From positions 1,612,001 through 1,676,000 of the forward strand of contig NZ_JAFMSU010000002.1 in NCBI RefSeq assembly GCF_017916365.1: 64,000 bases of DNA. The letters are read 5' to 3'. The notes beneath the pieces were generated by a model, which was not told where the DNA came from, did not search any database, and saw only the letters and a program-made list of their open reading frames with translations. This document shows positions 62,894-64,000 of this stretch, one piece after another. Position numbers and translations under genes: made by a program. This DNA comes from Rufibacter roseolus (GTDB lineage: Bacteria > Bacteroidota > Bacteroidia > Cytophagales > Hymenobacteraceae). The number at the start of each line of letters is the position of its first letter. The stretch's first letter is position 1.

Positions 62894-63454
62894 TTAGGAA
62901 AACAGTAGTGGCAGCAGCAGGTGCGTGGTCACCAAACCGCCAATGAAAAACCCAATGACCGCCAACAAAGAAGGCCACTGCAAATTGGAAAGTCCGCTGA
63001 TGGCGTGCCCCGAGGTACAGCCTCCGGCATAGCGTGTCCCAAACCCGATGAGCAGTCCACCGCCCAGCAGAATAAAGAAACCTTTCACGCTCCCGAGGAC
63101 TTTCAGACTGAACAATTCCTGCGGCTGCAGTCCCTTTGGGGCCGAGAAGCCCAGTCCTTTCAGGTCCTGGATAGTGGCTTGCGAGACCTGTACGGCTTCC
63201 CCATTCTGGAGAAACTCCTGCGAGAGCCAACCGCCCAACACGGCGCCTACCAGAAACAGCAGGTTCCAGACTTGGTCTTTCCAGTTAAACCGGAAAAAGG
63301 GCACGTGCCTGCCGGCCCCGCACGCTGCACACAGCACCCTGAAATTAGATGAGAACCCAAACGACTTCCCGAAGAACAGCAGCAGCACCATGATCATGGC
63401 AATCACCATCCCAGACACATACCAGGGCCATGGCTGCGAAATAAACTCTATCAT
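62894..63454 (-). CDS. YeeE/YedE sulfur transporter, N-terminal half
   Basis: A 186-residue membrane protein with about five hydrophobic segments. The motif GFGTRYAGGCTSGHAISG carries the Cys of the YeeE/YedE family, and a second site near FRVLCAACGAG has two more Cys. These proteins bring in thiosulfate or related sulfur species. It is upstream of its partner at 62468 and downstream of a rhodanese-domain gene, forming a sulfur or sulfide-handling group. Confidence 0.88.
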   Translation of the reverse strand: MIEFISQPWPWYVSGMVIAMIMVLLLFFGKSFGFSSNFRVLCAACGAGRHVPFFRFNWKDQVWNLLFLVGAVLGGWLSQEFLQNGEAVQVSQATIQDLKGLGFSAPKGLQPQELFSLKVLGSVKGFFILLGGGLLIGFGTRYAGGCTSGHAISGLSNLQWPSLLAVIGFFIGGLVTTHLLLPLLFS

Positions 63455-63819
63455 TGAATTATGTTTTTAGATCGATTTTGTAAAAACGCCAGCAAAGCGT
63501 CACAATCAGGATAGGCGATAACTACTCATGCAGGTAAATGTAGGGGCAATCCCTTATGGTTGCCCTTACGCTTGTAGTTTGGATAATTGCTGATCACCCC
63601 GACAAGACACACGCATTCCGTCCCCTTTGAAGGCCCGGAACGACAAGGCCGCGTCAAGCACCATTAGCTTTTACAATATTGCATTTGCGCTCCTTATGCA
63701 AGGGCAACCACAAGGGATTGCCCCTACACTTCGTGAATGCGTGCGATCTACAACAGTAGTCATCCCGGGCCTTCTAAGGGGGACATTCAGATACCTTACC
63801 TAATAGGCTGCTTCTTTCC
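63455..63819. repeat. Gap with two interleaved REP-like inverted pairs
   Basis: Family A arms lie at 63540-63567 (GTAGGGGCAATCCCTTATGG...) and 63700-63728 (inverted). Family E arms lie at 63619-63644 (CGTCCCCTTTGAAGGCCCGG...) and 63759-63784 (inverted, GTCATCCCGGGCCTTCTAAG...). The order A, E, A', E' means the two pairs interlock. No gene is seen in this gap. Confidence 0.8.
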
Positions 63820-64000
63820 TTACCCCAAAGTAGAAGGACACACGAAGGCAGTTTTGGGAACGTCTGTCTCGGCGATGGCTTTGAAACCGCCGGCTACGTC
63901 TACCAGGTTGTGGAAGCCGCGGGCTTTGAGAATGGAAGCGGCTACCATGGAGCGGTAACCTCCTGCGCAGTGCACGTATACGGTTTCCTCTTTGGGGATT
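63820..64000 (-). CDS. Rhodanese-domain protein, 3' end only
   Basis: The last 60 or so codons of a gene that runs off the right edge. It codes for IPKEETVYVHCAGGYRSMVA and on to KTAFVCPSTLG, then stop at 63820. The HCAGGYRS active-site loop has the catalytic Cys of a rhodanese. In this type of cluster the whole protein is often a metallo-beta-lactamase-fold domain followed by one or two rhodanese domains (sulfur dioxygenase-like); that part is outside the window. It fits the sulfur role of the YeeE/YedE pair. Confidence 0.85.
   Translation of the reverse strand, partial: IPKEETVYVHCAGGYRSMVAASILKARGFHNLVDVAGGFKAIAETDVPKTAFVCPSTLG

Noticed and set aside
1-64000. tRNA, rRNA, CRISPR or insertion sequence
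   Set aside because: None was seen on either strand by reading; a short or divergent tRNA could be missed without a dedicated search.

Overview
This looks like the chromosome of a pigmented, aerobic member of the Bacteroidota, most likely order Cytophagales, family Hymenobacteraceae (Rufibacter/Pontibacter/Hymenobacter-like). That placement is inferred from TonB receptors with carboxypeptidase-like N-terminal domains, a DUF4249 lipoprotein, promoters of the TAnnTTTG type, a Bacteroidota-type dcw cluster and a ketocarotenoid cluster; no ribosomal RNA is present to confirm it. I see no tRNA, rRNA, CRISPR array or complete insertion sequence.

Layout. (1) 1-9,833, minus strand: division and cell-wall (dcw) cluster mraZ-rsmH-ftsL-ftsI-murE-mraY-murD-ftsW-murG, cut by the window edge inside murG. 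Its upstream region (9,834-10,163) holds a Bacteroidota promoter, three MraZ-type boxes and four DnaA boxes. (2) 10,164-13,472: a probable metal cassette (HYC_CC_PP-like small exported protein, TonB receptor, secreted HMA protein), then an M1 peptidase. (3) 15,900-23,698, minus strand: carotenoid genes crtZ, a MerR/B12-type regulator, an ECF sigma factor, crtI, crtB, an exported protein, ispH and crtW. No lycopene cyclase is visible. (4) 23,813-26,633: enoyl-CoA hydratase, lipase-like lipoprotein, thioredoxin. (5) 26,823-38,869: an NtrC/NtrB-type two-component system divergent from one ABC ATPase, three long paralogous MacB/FtsX-type permeases and a DoxX protein. (6) 39,058-51,751: M61 peptidase with PDZ domain, YefM/YoeB toxin-antitoxin, TonB receptor plus DUF4249 lipoprotein, purine nucleoside phosphorylase, SppA, a hypothetical exported protein, and a GH1-RmlD fusion. 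(7) 52,423-58,283: three PAS histidine kinases and two single-domain response regulators, two of the kinase/regulator pairs being a tandem duplication. (8) 58,425-64,000: rarA, a gene-poor AT-rich stretch, an acyltransferase, a small membrane protein, a split YeeE/YedE sulfur transporter and the 3' end of a rhodanese-domain gene.

How the genes work together. The dcw block forms lipid II and the septal synthase and is probably autoregulated by MraZ. The carotenoid block joins isoprenoid supply (IspH), phytoene synthesis and desaturation (CrtB, CrtI) and ring ketolation and hydroxylation (CrtW, CrtZ) to two regulators, so light or stress control by a MerR plus ECF cascade is plausible.

The strongest unexplained signal is in the intergenic DNA. 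About twenty copies of one imperfect palindrome (core like TTTAGGCCTGTTTTC followed by its complement) sit in most gene gaps, with outer stems that differ in sequence but still pair. Several further REP-like families occur as inverted pairs, one with compensatory changes between its two arms.
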